Part shown: positions 13,301 to 24,191 of the stretch, piece by piece
Position numbering within the stretch: the first letter of the stretch is position 1
Layout: each line of letters starts with the position of its first letter
Source: Trichoplax sp. H2
Taxonomy: Eukaryota; Placozoa; Uniplacotomia; Trichoplacea
Direction of reading: 5' to 3'
Assembly (NCBI GenBank): GCA_003344405.1
Contig: NOWV01000290.1
Coordinates: 1 to 62,959, forward strand
Length of the DNA: 62,959 nt
Made by a program: the position numbers and the translations under genes
Notes under the pieces: model-generated
Told to the model about the DNA's origin: nothing
Database searches by the model: none
The model's input: the letters and a program-made list of their open reading frames with translations, nothing else

Positions 13301-14412
13301 AACATCTCCTTTACGAGCCGCTCTTGCTTTAGCATCTTCTTCTGGTATCCCTTCAGTCCCATATATTTCAACTTCTGGATTGGTTCGGTTGGGTAAAGCA
13401 TTGGGTATTTCTTTAATTGTTTCACGATGAACTTGCATACAATGTATAGCAAGGCCAGGACCGGTATATAGTTTTTTATGGCATACAGGGCATTTAAAAT
13501 GTTTAGCTCGTTGATGCTGTATTAATATCTTTTCATCTTCAAAATCTCTACCACAGTACCTGGATGATATTATACATTCATGAATCAAGGAAGATACAAA
13601 TCGACAATAGTCTAACGCAATCATCATTGATGTATGAAAGCATCATGGAATGTTTGTTACGTTATTTTTTGTGAATGATTTAGAACATATCAAGCACAGT
13701 ATGATCATATGTGTGATTGTAACTTCAAAGTGCTATCGTTCTTTCATCAGGAAAAATCGATCACAACGAGACATAAGAAATTTCTATCAAAACTAAAAAA
13801 GATTCCCGTTAAATAAATGCCTTAATCAAGCTTTAGGTAGTGTAGATCAAGTTTGGCTTGTTGACGACCGACAGTGGACAACATCGAAGAACGTTGTCAC
13901 TACGTCCAGTACAGTACAGTACGAGCGCGCGGGAATAACCGAGGCAAAACTACAGTAGTTTGATTGATCTCAATCACTCCTGTCTATTGTAATTCTTGGA
14001 TGTGCGCTCCAAATTGTAGTATTGATGTGCTTTCAATATGCTCTTTTTGCGGACTAGGCAAACTATTGACGTCCTAGTAAAACTGCTCAAAGCCAAGTAG
14101 CCTAACAAAAAAGGTCCATTGCAATGGGTATTACTTGGTGTCGCCATTGCAAGCAAGTATTGTACAGTGACAGCAGTACTGCTCTGATCTTCAAGACAAG
14201 ATGATTAATCAATCCTTTGAAGTTCAGCAATGGACGCTTAGTAAAAGAGCCATGCGGGCAAAGAAATAAATAAATTGAATTCATTGTGGTGTAACAAGAA
14301 ACTGTACAGACTTTTAGACTAGCCTGAATGAATTAATATCATGTTATGCATGGCAATATTAGAAAGGATACCAACACCAAGGCTTGACAGACTTCTTTTT
14401 CTTCCTTCCCAT
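10348..14412 (-). CDS. ZNF207: BUGZ / ZNF207-type mitotic zinc-finger protein, eight exons, 334 aa
   Basis: Exons: 14412-14372, 13559-13297, 12436-12311, 12205-12142, 12007-11778, 11659-11544, 10621-10564, 10454-10348. All phases agree. The N-terminus starts [16 protein letters not shown] and holds two C2H2 fingers: C13/C16 with H29/H34, and C37/C40 with H53/H58, joined by the family block [19 protein letters not shown]. The middle is rich in Pro and Met ([14 protein letters not shown]). The GLEBS motif is [16 protein letters not shown], completed only by splicing exon 6 to exon 7. The protein ends ...RVPGFPKY. In other animals BUGZ binds BUB3 through GLEBS, associates with microtubules and supports kinetochore loading and splicing; the low-complexity region drives its phase separation. 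The human protein is longer (about 480 aa), mainly in the Pro-rich part. The 14372 donor is gtatcc, less typical, but the junction restores the WCWYC finger exactly. Confidence 0.95.
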
Positions 14413-15443
14413 CGTTGCGATACTTGCCTAAAAAAGCTCAAATAAACTGTACGATGATGCTGCCAAGCAAGTAGTTAAATACTCTTACTCTACGTGCTGA
14501 ATGTGATCGTATTTCCTATACTGGGCCTATGTGTACAGTACATACAGCATTGTACAGTGTATATACTGTAAGAAATGTACTGTACACTGTAGACAGTACA
14601 GTACATGATACAGTCGGATACAGTACAATATACTGTATACCAGTGCACTGTACTGTAGTCTGGGGTGCAGTTCAGTTCTCAGAGCGTAGTGTATCGAGTC
14701 ATTCGAGTGTCGAGTATGCGACTATCGACTGTGATAAAAGAGTTCTTCAGCGCACGCCCAGTCGAGCACCAATGCATGGAAGACAGTGTACACCAGTCGT
14801 GTTTTGCATCAGGTGATTGGGCAAGTCCATAATGGCATTGGCCGTCGTGTTTACTGTTGGCCACACAACATTTGCAACATTTGCATTTTACGATCTGCTG
14901 GACGCTTTCCTCTGTCCAGCAGTTTTAGCATACCTGATGACAACCTCTGCATAACTCATGCAATAAGTTCATGCTTTACTGTAACCGCCATGCTGTAAGC
15001 ATGCCAACATGGACATTAAAAGAATGGCAAGCTCTTTACGTTGCATTTTCCGTTAACATCAATTTCAGTCTTATTCATGTGACAGCGTTAGTTTTATTCG
15101 CGATTCAACACATCAACGATTCTTTAGTACGTAGAAGAACATGTCTAGTATTTGTATATGATTACACAGTTACATTACATGAAAACTAACATATCCACTT
15201 ACTGTATAAGACGGTATATCGAGTTTGCTTAAAATTGTCAATCAACCATATAATGTTGTTTACAAAACGGATTGAAGAAAAGATAAAAAGATAAGATTGA
15301 ACTGACGTCATCTTGGCCTACAACTCAATTTCTCAATTCTAAATTAATTTTACGCTAACTGCTTGAAGCAAAAGGTAGCAAAAAGCAATAGCATACTACT
15401 GTTATACAGTCATCATAGCGTGCACAATTGATTCGTACAATAT
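14413..15443. other. Intergenic with dense GTAC palindromes
   Basis: Separates the BUGZ start from the CISD stop. From 14529 to about 14665 the sequence is packed with TACTGTAC, GTACAGTAC and CACTGTAC words, giving many overlapping short palindromes. Open frames of 60-95 codons cross it on both strands (for example 14529-14816 and 14971-15189, plus) but consist largely of repeated Tyr/Thr/Val codons or lack any motif. I see no gene. Confidence 0.5.
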
Positions 15444-16783
15444 TCAGTTGGCTTTTCCTTTGACAATGAGGGGTCCTACATTATCTTGCTCTTGTTCATT
15501 GTGATTATTATGACTTCCATCACAGTAAGGAAACTAGGATACGAGAACATAAATAGCAATTGCATGAATAATTAACAATTTTGCAATGAATAACCTATAC
15601 CGTTAAAAGTACATACTGTACAGTATATACAGATTACTGCAAATTAATTACCAGCTGTAAGTGAACTTTCTTAAAGCTTAGGGATAGCAAGAACAATGTT
15701 ATTGTTGACACCTTGCCATCAAGGAATGTCATCAGAACTAATCACTCAAATAAATATCTATAATATTGCATGCTTGATGTACTGTATTTATAATTAATCA
15801 ATGGAAGTGATCTAACGGTTTGCCAATGCTGTTTGTATATTTGTGCTCCATAAACTGTCATCGAAATGCACGTTCAATCGAACCTGTTGACAGCTGCAGT
15901 ACAGTACTGTATCGTTTTGCTAATATTATAACATGGTCAGATCACTATTTACTGTACGATCAGAAACACTTTGATCAAGCAACGCAAGATTAAACGTCGA
16001 ATGCCAAACCAATCCAATAGCATTTTGATCGTTGTCAAGACTAATCTAATCTATCTGTAGTGCCATCACGACTAGGCACATAGGAAGTACAGTACACTAT
16101 GGTTCTGTAGGTGGATAGAAATGATGTAGTTGTCCATACTACGGCTACTGAGCATGAAGAGATAAATATAAAAAAATTGTTTTACGGACTATTACCAACG
16201 AAAGAGTTGTGTTAGCAGAATCGAGCTAGCATTGATTCATTATAGTTCAGTTTCAACAAACTGGTTCATAGTAAAGTCTGCAGCTATGATGGTCATGCCG
16301 AATGAGTCATTTTCCATGTTTCAATATCGGAAAAGCAAGAAATGAACCGATTTTGCATTGAACGAATTGACATACTTGCTGGCAAGCTACACCCTTTGAC
16401 AGAAGTAGCACATGACACGGCACTATCTATCTCACCTTTTTCGATCTCCAACATCTGCAAAATACTAACTTCTCTCCGACATCCTCGATATCTACAGTAT
16501 GGACCACTTTCTTGCAGGTTTTATCGATGCATTTGTTGACACAGTTCGTGTCTTTAGCCTTAGGTGAAGGAGGTAACTCAACAGCTTTGGGCTGAAAAAA
16601 CTTATATGTACTATAACCAATCAGCCAGCTCACCACCGCAAAAGGGAAAACGACAGCGATAGCATCACTTGGACTTAGTTCTGCGAATCCACTTAAACTA
16701 GAAGGAACTGGAAGTTTTTGCAGATAGTTAGGCAGTTGAACTTTAATTAATTTGGCTATTGCTTCCATTTTTCTCAATTTCAC
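15444..16783 (-). CDS. CISD2: CISD2/mitoNEET-type CDGSH iron-sulfur protein, two exons, 145 aa
   Basis: Exons 16783-16436 and 15533-15444, intron 902 bases, GT-AG, phase 0. The N-terminus (KVQLPNYLQKLPVPSSLSGF) matches the CISD2 amphipathic leader. One membrane helix covers about residues 38-62. The iron-sulfur domain is C109-R-C111-WRSKK-F-P-Y-C120-D-G-S-H124, so all three cysteines and the histidine that ligate the 2Fe-2S cluster are present, with the spacing of human CISD2 (99, 101, 110, 114). The protein ends ...NVGPLIVKGKAN. Family members are homodimers anchored in the ER or outer mitochondrial membrane with the cluster domain in the cytosol, acting in calcium, redox and autophagy control. 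A second ATG at 16768 gives 140 aa, closer to human (135 aa), and may be the true start. CISD1 is the alternative assignment; the LPVP leader favours CISD2. Confidence 0.93.
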
Positions 16784-17434
16784 TGTGCTCCGTTGAGAGA
16801 AAATAACCTCTACGCTTTCGTGTCTCCTTGCTGCCTTGGTTCAGCACTTGCGGACTAATTGCGCAGTTTCCACACTGTCAGTCGATATAATATAATTATA
16901 ATTAATTAAAATAATAATAATTATTATACTGTATATGATCAGGGAACAATCACAACAATATCGACGGACGGACGTCGAATGAAGTCATACTGTACTGTGC
17001 CTTTTTTACGGTGGTCGTGGTTTTAGTGGTATGACTGCAGTGTACAATTGTACTGTACCTCATGCCTCGTTACTGTACTGTACCGTACCGTACCATACCG
17101 TACCGTACCATCAGTGTGACGTGAACTTTTGTGAAGCTGCGGTAGTTGACGAGTCCCAGACGATACCGTACCGCTGTAAGTCTGTCCGTCAGCAAGCAAG
17201 GAACATTGCTGTCAGTCTGTATGTCTGCACTACAACACTACAATGTACTGTACACTGCACAGCATCCATAGCGTATAGTATTACTGTGCAGATTTAGGTG
17301 ACCCATTCCAATTCATATTGAATCTTCTCGTCTGCCTTCAAGTCAGGTTCGGTTGGCTTGGACGTCTTTGGTCGTTGCTGCTTGTCTTGCTTTTACCTTT
17401 GCATCGACTGATCTACTTGTGAAGGAACGCCAAA
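16784..17434. promoter_or_regulatory. Divergent promoter region, CISD2-type gene and PRPF31
   Basis: The two start codons face away from each other across 651 bases, so both promoters must lie here or within the UTRs. The interval contains AT-rich inverted words near 16890-16935 (ATTATAATTAATTAAAATAA and similar) and, at about 17070-17110, a GTACC/GTACT simple repeat (TACCGTACCGTACC). No TATA box can be assigned with confidence. Confidence 0.45.
17068..17112. repeat. Short GTACC/GTACT simple repeat
   Basis: About eight five-base units of the form (C/T)GTAC or CATAC, for example TACTGTACTGTACCGTACC. It sits in the CISD/PRPF31 promoter interval. Confidence 0.75.
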
Positions 17435-20400
17435 ATGTCGCTAGCTGATGAATTACTAGCTGATTTCGAAGACGCTGAAACCGAAGATGTAAATGATATT
17501 GTCGATGAAGACCAGTTGGAGGCAGAAAATGAGCGAAATGGTGACGATGTCATGGAAGTAGCCGATGGTGGAGGAGATGCAATAAACAACTCCGTTCGGG
17601 CAGTTGCCAAGCTACGCGATAGCAAGAATGTAGGAGACAGTACTATTAAGCTTCTTGCTTAATTACTATCATCATTGACGTTAGCAGTTAGCGATGATAT
17701 GAATTATGATGATCAAATGGATCAATGGATCTGTTGATTTGATATTTGCGACGTTAATGAGATTGAAAAATGGCTAACTTTGATCAACTTCTGCTATTAA
17801 TCTATACTGAACAGACGTATTCATTTATTCATTCTTTACAGCTGAATGATATCGTTAAAGATATTGATTATTACATCGAAAATCCAAGAGCGGAACAAGG
17901 TACAACATTGCAGACTCTTACAATGCATCTCAACACTCTTATTTTATAGGTGCTAAACTATCAAGTTAATTGTAGCCAAAAAATTGAATGTAAAATACTA
18001 TCACAGTCGATTCTCCACATTAGAAAGTTGCATTCATCTTTTTGTCTCTCTCTCCATGTACGTTAATGTACGTGTCGTATATGCTTCGCTACAAAAATAA
18101 TCAGTATGCAAGCTAAGAAAACGTTCCAATATCATTCATGGAATAGATTAAATTTGAATCATGATAGAGTGTAATATTCCTAGTGTAATATTCCTGATAA
18201 TACGTAGATCGTCACGTTGTCAGGAATTGAAACCAGTACCGATGTAACTACTATGCAATTGATTTTATCAATGAAACTTTACTTCTTTGTGTTATTGTAG
18301 TGCTTGGACCCGTGGAAGTAGACCCTGAATATTTATTAATCGTCAACGGCAATAATATGGCGGTAGAGATTGACAACGAAATTAGTAAGTGTTATGCAAC
18401 TTATTGCGCACATGCCTACCTTATTGTGGACTGTAATTTACTAGTCTAACAGAAATGGCAGTTTTGATATAGTGCTATATACCATCAGAGATCAGTTTTG
18501 ATTTGTTGAAATTTTATAAAATGTAAATGTAATTGTGTTGATATTAGTAGAAAAATTTTTTGAATCATGTGCTATTTAATGAATGAAGGTATTATACACA
18601 AGTATGTTCGTGATACCTACACTAAAAGATTCCCGGAACTAGAATCACTGATTGAATTTCCATTCGATTATATACGTACTGTGCAAAGATTGGGCAATGA
18701 ATTGAATGTCCCTCAGGTAGATCTGCTAGATGACTTAAATATATGCTATCTGCACAAGATGCTGTCTTATAATTTGAAATCACAATTGTAATTGAAATAA
18801 AAGAGTATGAAGTGAATAGCATGTAATGTTCTATGCTAGCATGACCATTGGGTGTACAATGCAATACTTGTAGAGACTAATGCCATTGACGACATGATTA
18901 ATAGTAGCATGGCCAATAATTTTAACCGATTGAAAAAATAAATCTGAACCATAAGAGTATATAGCTATAGAATGGTCCCATACCACCTCAATATACTTTT
19001 TCTCACCCCATTTTAGACTGATCTGAGTGACATTCTTATCCCAGCAAATGTCATGGTAGTCAGTGTTACAGCTTCGACAACGCAAGGTACCAAGTTAGAT
19101 GATGACGAACTGGAACGAGTTTTAGAAGCTTGTAAAGTTGCTATTGAATTAATGGATATAAAAATCAAAATTTTCCAATATGTTGAGTCTCGGATGTCTT
19201 TTATTGCTCCTAACCTTTCTGTTATTGCTGGAGCCTCTGTTGCTGCAAAGATAATGGGTAATTTGCACACTCGATAGCAGAAAATTTATACGATTCAACC
19301 GTTATTTTAAGTAAATCACCTAAAATTGTTATTGTGATTAGGTACGGCTGGTGGTCTAACTGCACTATCAAAGATGCCTGCTTGCAATATCATGGTATGC
19401 GGTATTGGATTATTGAAGCCCATATTGAATGCATTGATCTACTGAATCTTCTCTGCCTGCAATATTCGCCGATAAGATCAATATCAATGCCATAGCAAAT
19501 GACAATTCGCTATTGGTATTTCCATCTGAATTATATGATGGATTTTGAGGCGAATTGATGAATAGTCACTGCACTATGCTTTATTATACTTGTATTAGTT
19601 AATGGATGATCAAGAAAGAGACAAAACTCGTTCACTCTACTGTATATTTCTTATTGATGACAGGTTTTAGGATCGGTCAAGAAATCATTGTCTGGCTTTT
19701 CAACCTCTTCTATCATGCCACATACTGGAAATCTCTATTACAGTGATATAGTGCAAAATTCTCCACCGGTAGGTAGACGGTAGACACAACTTTAATCGAT
19801 GTTACCTATTTACTTCAATATTAACTGAAAAGTATGGAAGCAGACTACATTGCAGATTATCATTACAGGATCTCAGAAAGAAAGCAGCTCGGTTGGTGGC
19901 TGCAAAGTGCGCTCTAGCAGCACGTGTAGATAGCTTTCATGAAGCAGTCGATGGTAGCATAGGACAAAGTATTTATATATAACGAAGCCTTAAATTAGAA
20001 TAGCAGTCCTGATACAATATTCTAAACGGTCGTTGATATACTATAGATTTACGAGATGATATTGAAAAGAAACTTGACAAATTGCAAGAACCGCCGCCAT
20101 TGAAAAAAATTAAACCACTTATCGTTCCTGGTGAATATCGGAAAAAGAAACGAGGTGGTCGTCGCGTTCGAAAATTAAAGGAAAAAGCGGCTGTGACAGA
20201 ACTAAGGAAACAAGCTAATCGAATGACGTTTGGTCAGGTTAGATTTTGAATAAAGTAGTGGGTAAAATTAAAACAAGAGTGGTCATGGCTGTGCTATGCT
20301 TATACGAAAAGACAATGCGTAATTGGAGGTTACAAATTATTTTCCTGATTAGATCGAAGAAGATGCCTATCAAGGAGATTTGGGCTTTTCTCTTGGTCAG

Positions 20401-20682
20401 TTAGGGCAGTCTACAAGTGGAAAAGTGCGTGGAGCACCTGTAGATAAGAAAACCCAGGTATCTGTATCCAAAAAATTACAAAAGACACTACAACAGGATA
20501 ACCAAACGTATGGTGGCAGGTCGTCAGTTCGTGGTGCTACTTCAGGTACAGCTTCCAGTGTTGCTTTTACACCATTGCAAGGTCTAGAAATTGTTAATCC
20601 ATTGGCTGCTGAAAAGAAGGCGCAAGAAGCCAATGCCAAGTACTTTTCAGCAAATACCGGATTCCGATTCGTTAAGAAGTAG
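17435..20682 (+). CDS. PRPF31: U4/U6 snRNP protein Prp31, ten exons, 494 aa
   Basis: Exons: 17435-17629, 17842-17899, 18301-18384, 18589-18716, 19017-19257, 19342-19394, 19664-19768, 19869-19968, 20047-20237, 20353-20682. Total 1,485 bases including TAG, all phases consistent. Human PRPF31 is 499 aa. The N-terminus MSLADELLADFEDAE is nearly invariant. The Nop domain holds TKRFPELESLI, VMVVSVTASTTQGTKL, YVESRMSFIAPNLS, the KMPACNIM block and the SGFSTSSIMPHTG loop. A basic KKKRGGRRVRKLKEK segment is the likely nuclear localisation signal. The C-terminus keeps ASSVAFTPLQGLEIVNPLAA. The protein clamps the 15.5K-U4 snRNA 5' stem-loop and links U4/U6 to U5 in the tri-snRNP. One difference: the human loop after the LGN-(E/S)-L block (KCKNNENLQ) is replaced by a shorter VPQ-TDLSD, decided by the exon 4/5 junction. 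Confidence 0.97.
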
Positions 20683-22885
20683 ATAATGATTACTGACTAG
20701 ATATATATTCTATTTCAAAACTCACGTACTGGTCAGTCCGCGATGACATTGTTTTGCATAGTTAGAGTTTATGTGCTGATAGCAACTTCTGTTAATCTAC
20801 TTGATATTATAAATATATATAGCATATATATCTGTTAAATTTGAAATGTTATCATCCTTTTCTTGTATTCGACTTTTGTCTTGTCATTATCTTCATGAAA
20901 TATGGCATGACTAAACTGTACAGTAACTACGATGATTCCAGCACTGGCTCTATTTTTACCGTGCCGTACTGAATAAATTGGTCACGTTTTATTTTGTCTG
21001 TTGTTATCCATGTATACGCGTATACCTTTGTAGATACTAGAGTCTATTACATAACCATGATTGTATGTCTACGACTTCGAATATATTTTCAGATACTTTT
21101 TGCTTTCTAAACTAATCTTACTAGTGCTTTGAAAGTATTAAGGCAATGACTTTAATACTGTTTCAATTCGATTTAAGAATGGAAAGAGCTCCAAGTGAAG
21201 AATTTACTAACAATAACTGGTGAATTCGGTTTATATTTAGCAAGGACATGCATCCTAGTCAGTATGCTTCAACGTTATGCTGTATTAGTATGGAATATGT
21301 ACGTACATCATAACTTATTCTCCTCCTTTTTTAAGTCTTTAAAATGCAGCAATAAATATTTGAGCTGCTACTTTTGCATCTAGCTGACATCGACAACTTG
21401 ATCGAGTTTCTAGTGACTACTTGCAGCATTATTGTATTTTTGAACAAGCTTGTGTAGAGTAGTTTATCCGTCAGAAAATCATATCTATAAACAAATTTCA
21501 TTACCAAGGATTTACGGTACTATTTCATTTCAGTACAGCATATTGAAATACGGTAGCGCAAGCTATACTGTATGTCATATCATTTTTGTACACTGGAGTA
21601 GAATGTCCCGCTTCGCAGGTAGCACCTTGTGGAAATGTAGTGTTCTTGTAGCCATTGAATTATATGTATGCTACTGCACTCTACTCTATTCAACATAACG
21701 GCACATGTACAGTCACAGTAACCTTACATATCATCATGCAACTTGATTTTATTCAGTTGCTGAAACAGAACAGTCATGATTTTTAGGTAAACCTGTCACT
21801 CATATGCTCGCATTATTCTGAGGATAACACCAATCGAAATGATAATTACTCATATACGCATATACGAACAGTATACGCCTATCGAATAGCTAGCTACCTT
21901 CTATGTTTAATTAAATAAATAAATTCAATTATACAGTATACAGTACATTAATGTTATATAAGTTTTACCGTAAAAATCTACAGATTACCTACTGTACTGT
22001 GCAATGTGTTGCGTTCTATACAGTGCCTGTGCAACGCGATCGACAGTATAGTAAAAATACATGTAGATACCGTACTGTGCTATGTTTGAAGCCGGCAACA
22101 AGAAGAATGATACTCAAAAACATTTAGCCGTGAAAGCGAAAGCAATAGTTTATTAGCTGTAAGTCATTTGAAATCGGAACAGCAATGTATAACATAAGAT
22201 ATAATAAAGCTACAATCGGTTACTTTAACACACCAGTATAGGGTTACTTGCTGTAAATAAGTAGCAACAAGTCCGACATCAACAAATTTGGTTAAATTTA
22301 TTTTACTTTTCAGTTAATAACGGAAGATTAGATTAATAACAATTGTGGCAAGACCGAGTCGTCCTGTACATAAATTTACATATGGCTATCATTACGCTAT
22401 ACGAGTATGAGTTTATGATAAAATTTTAAAAACGAGCAAGATAGAAAGTACTTTTTGTGCTGGATAAGTCGACAGTAGCACAGCTCTGTACTGTACTTAT
22501 ACCTAAACCTAGTAGATCACATTCTATGCGCCTATAACAATTGTTTTTATGGTAAAGCAGTAATCCGTCTTCTCAATATTGAAGATCATGGAACTGTAAT
22601 GAAGTATTGAGAAAATTGTTGCAGATATATCTGCATAGAGTAATCTAGTTCAATTTTAATTTATTGCATTTCAACTCAAGTTAAATAATTAATTAATAGT
22701 ACAATTCTACAAAGGTGAAATTTATTATAATTTCTCGATTGTATGATAAAGTAAAGTTTTAATTATAGACTGTACAGTACAGAAAGTACAAGAAAAAGGC
22801 AGTTAAGTCTAGCTAAAGACAGACAACCGGTCGTGATTATTTATTAATTACTAATAACAGACGGGACGGCGTTTACTATATAGCG
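20683..22885. other. Convergent intergenic region
   Basis: PRPF31 (plus) and the bZIP gene (minus) end facing each other, so this 2.2 kb contains both 3' UTRs. It has an AT-rich stretch TATAAATATATATAGC near 20810 and scattered GTACAGTAC palindromes (for example 21935-21950 and 22770). No gene was recognised. The open frames at 21195-21383 and 21450-21698 have no protein features. Confidence 0.5.
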
Positions 22886-23961
22886 TTAGCGGTCCATAGT
22901 GGAGGCATTCTTTTCGCGATTTTGTTTAATTTCACGAAGGAGGGACGCAAGGAAATGGATTTCGTTTTTCGTGGCTTCGATCTTTTGTTGAAGCTTCATG
23001 TTTTCTGTTTCTAATTCCTTCTCAATAGTAGATAGGCTAGATACTTCTTCTTTCTTCTTTAGTCTGTATTTCAAAGCGGCATTGTTGTTTTGCTGTCGTT
23101 TACGCTGTTGTTTGGCTGATGCCGGTAAATTATTCAGTCGTTTGCGTCTCGCATTTTTTTTGATTTTTGCTTGGACTTTTGATATTTTCAATGTAGATGA
23201 TTCTGGTTTTATTTCAGCACCTTCGTTGCGCGCATCAACAGGATATGGCGAAGAATCGAACGATGGATGCATAGGGCTGCAAGCAGTCGATGCAAAAGGG
23301 CTTGAAGCATTGGATGTAAAAGGACTTGAAGCATTGGATGTCAAAGGACTTGACTCTGTCGATTCAAAAGGGCTGGAAACAGATGATGAAAATTCAGAGG
23401 TGAATTCACCGTCTGTGGCATTTAAAAGATCTTGTTCAACATTGGCGTAAGTATTGTCGATGACATCGTAAGTAGCAATTAAATCTGGGATAGTATCATC
23501 GATCCATGAAGAAGAAGTAGTGTTGGTTGTTGTGTTGGTATCATTATAAGCTAAATAAAAGGGTAGAAACAAAATGGGAGCATTAGACCTTCAATCATGA
23601 CTTTTCTATTACTCAAGAAGTTTTTATTCAATCGTGAATCATTTTTTAATTTAACAACATTTTCAGTACGCTTATCTGTTGTTTTTTTATTCATTTTACC
23701 TTCTTGATCGAAAACGTGTTGCGATGCCGATAAGCCAAAAAGTTTATTAAGTTGAGTTTCACCTAGAGCATTGATATCAAAACGCCCATCATTTTCGCCT
23801 CCCTTTTCAGCTAAGGAAGCAATGACCGGTTGGTTAAAAGTGTTTGACCAAGCATTTTCGTTGCTAAAATCGTCTAGCAAATCGTTATCAAAAGGGAAAT
23901 CAAGAAGGTCAGCCCCGGATGAGACTATAGAAGGGTCCATATTCAGGTCGTATGATGCCAT
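22886..23961 (-). CDS. ATF4: ATF4/ATF5-type bZIP transcription factor, two exons, 337 aa
   Basis: Exons 23961-23613 and 23550-22886, intron 62 bases with donor gtaata; a 38-base alternative with donor gtctaa also keeps the frame and would add eight codons. The start MASYDLNMDPSIV is followed by an acidic, hydrophobic segment (LLDFPFDNDLLDDF) typical of an activation domain. A Ser/Pro stretch has SSPF/SSPL repeated about five times (residues about 174-210). The basic region (about 264-284) has N-x-A-A-L-K-Y-R, whose Tyr-Arg pair matches ATF4/ATF5 (AA-x-x-Y-R) rather than the S/C-R of Jun, Fos or CREB. The zipper continues with Leu every seven residues (one Thr) to about 320. ATF4 drives amino-acid-stress and integrated-stress-response genes as a heterodimer. 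No DSG-type phosphodegron was seen. Antisense open frames through this gene are shadows. ATF5 is an equally possible name. Confidence 0.85.
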
Positions 23962-24191
23962 GATATAATAAGTGTGGGTAATTTAAAGTCGCAGGAGAAG
24001 TTGAATGGTAAAAGTGAGCAAAACTAAATAAGAAAGACAAACGAAAAAAAAATTAGACACGTTACCAATCAATTACTCAGCCTTTGGTGCGTCATTGAAA
24101 AAAAAGTCTACGACCGAATTGGCCATTTTCTTCACAGAAAAAAGACAACATAATGCTAGAAAGCAGTCATGACATGAGTTACTTACGCCAT
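23909..24191 (-). promoter_or_regulatory. Candidate spliced uORF2 overlapping the ATF4-type start
   Basis: An ATG at 24191 is followed two bases later by a strong donor (ATGGC|gtaagt, 24186). A good acceptor (tttcttatttag) ends at 24024. Joining them gives a 39-codon frame, MAFAHFYHSTSP..., that runs through the main ATG (23961) out of frame and stops at TGA 23911-23909. This is the same layout as uORF2 of mammalian ATF4. If the intron were retained, the ATG would instead make a two-codon uORF (M-A-stop), followed by several more short uORFs between 24190 and 24069. Confidence 0.45.

Noticed and set aside
14529-15189. Three overlapping plus-strand frames in the BUGZ-CISD gap
   Set aside because: The first is a translation of GTAC simple sequence, the others have no family features, and an antisense frame of similar length covers the same bases.
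22998-23450. 150-codon plus-strand frame
   Set aside because: Antisense shadow of the bZIP exon; its repeated GLEALDVK-type pattern is the reverse of the SSPF repeat.
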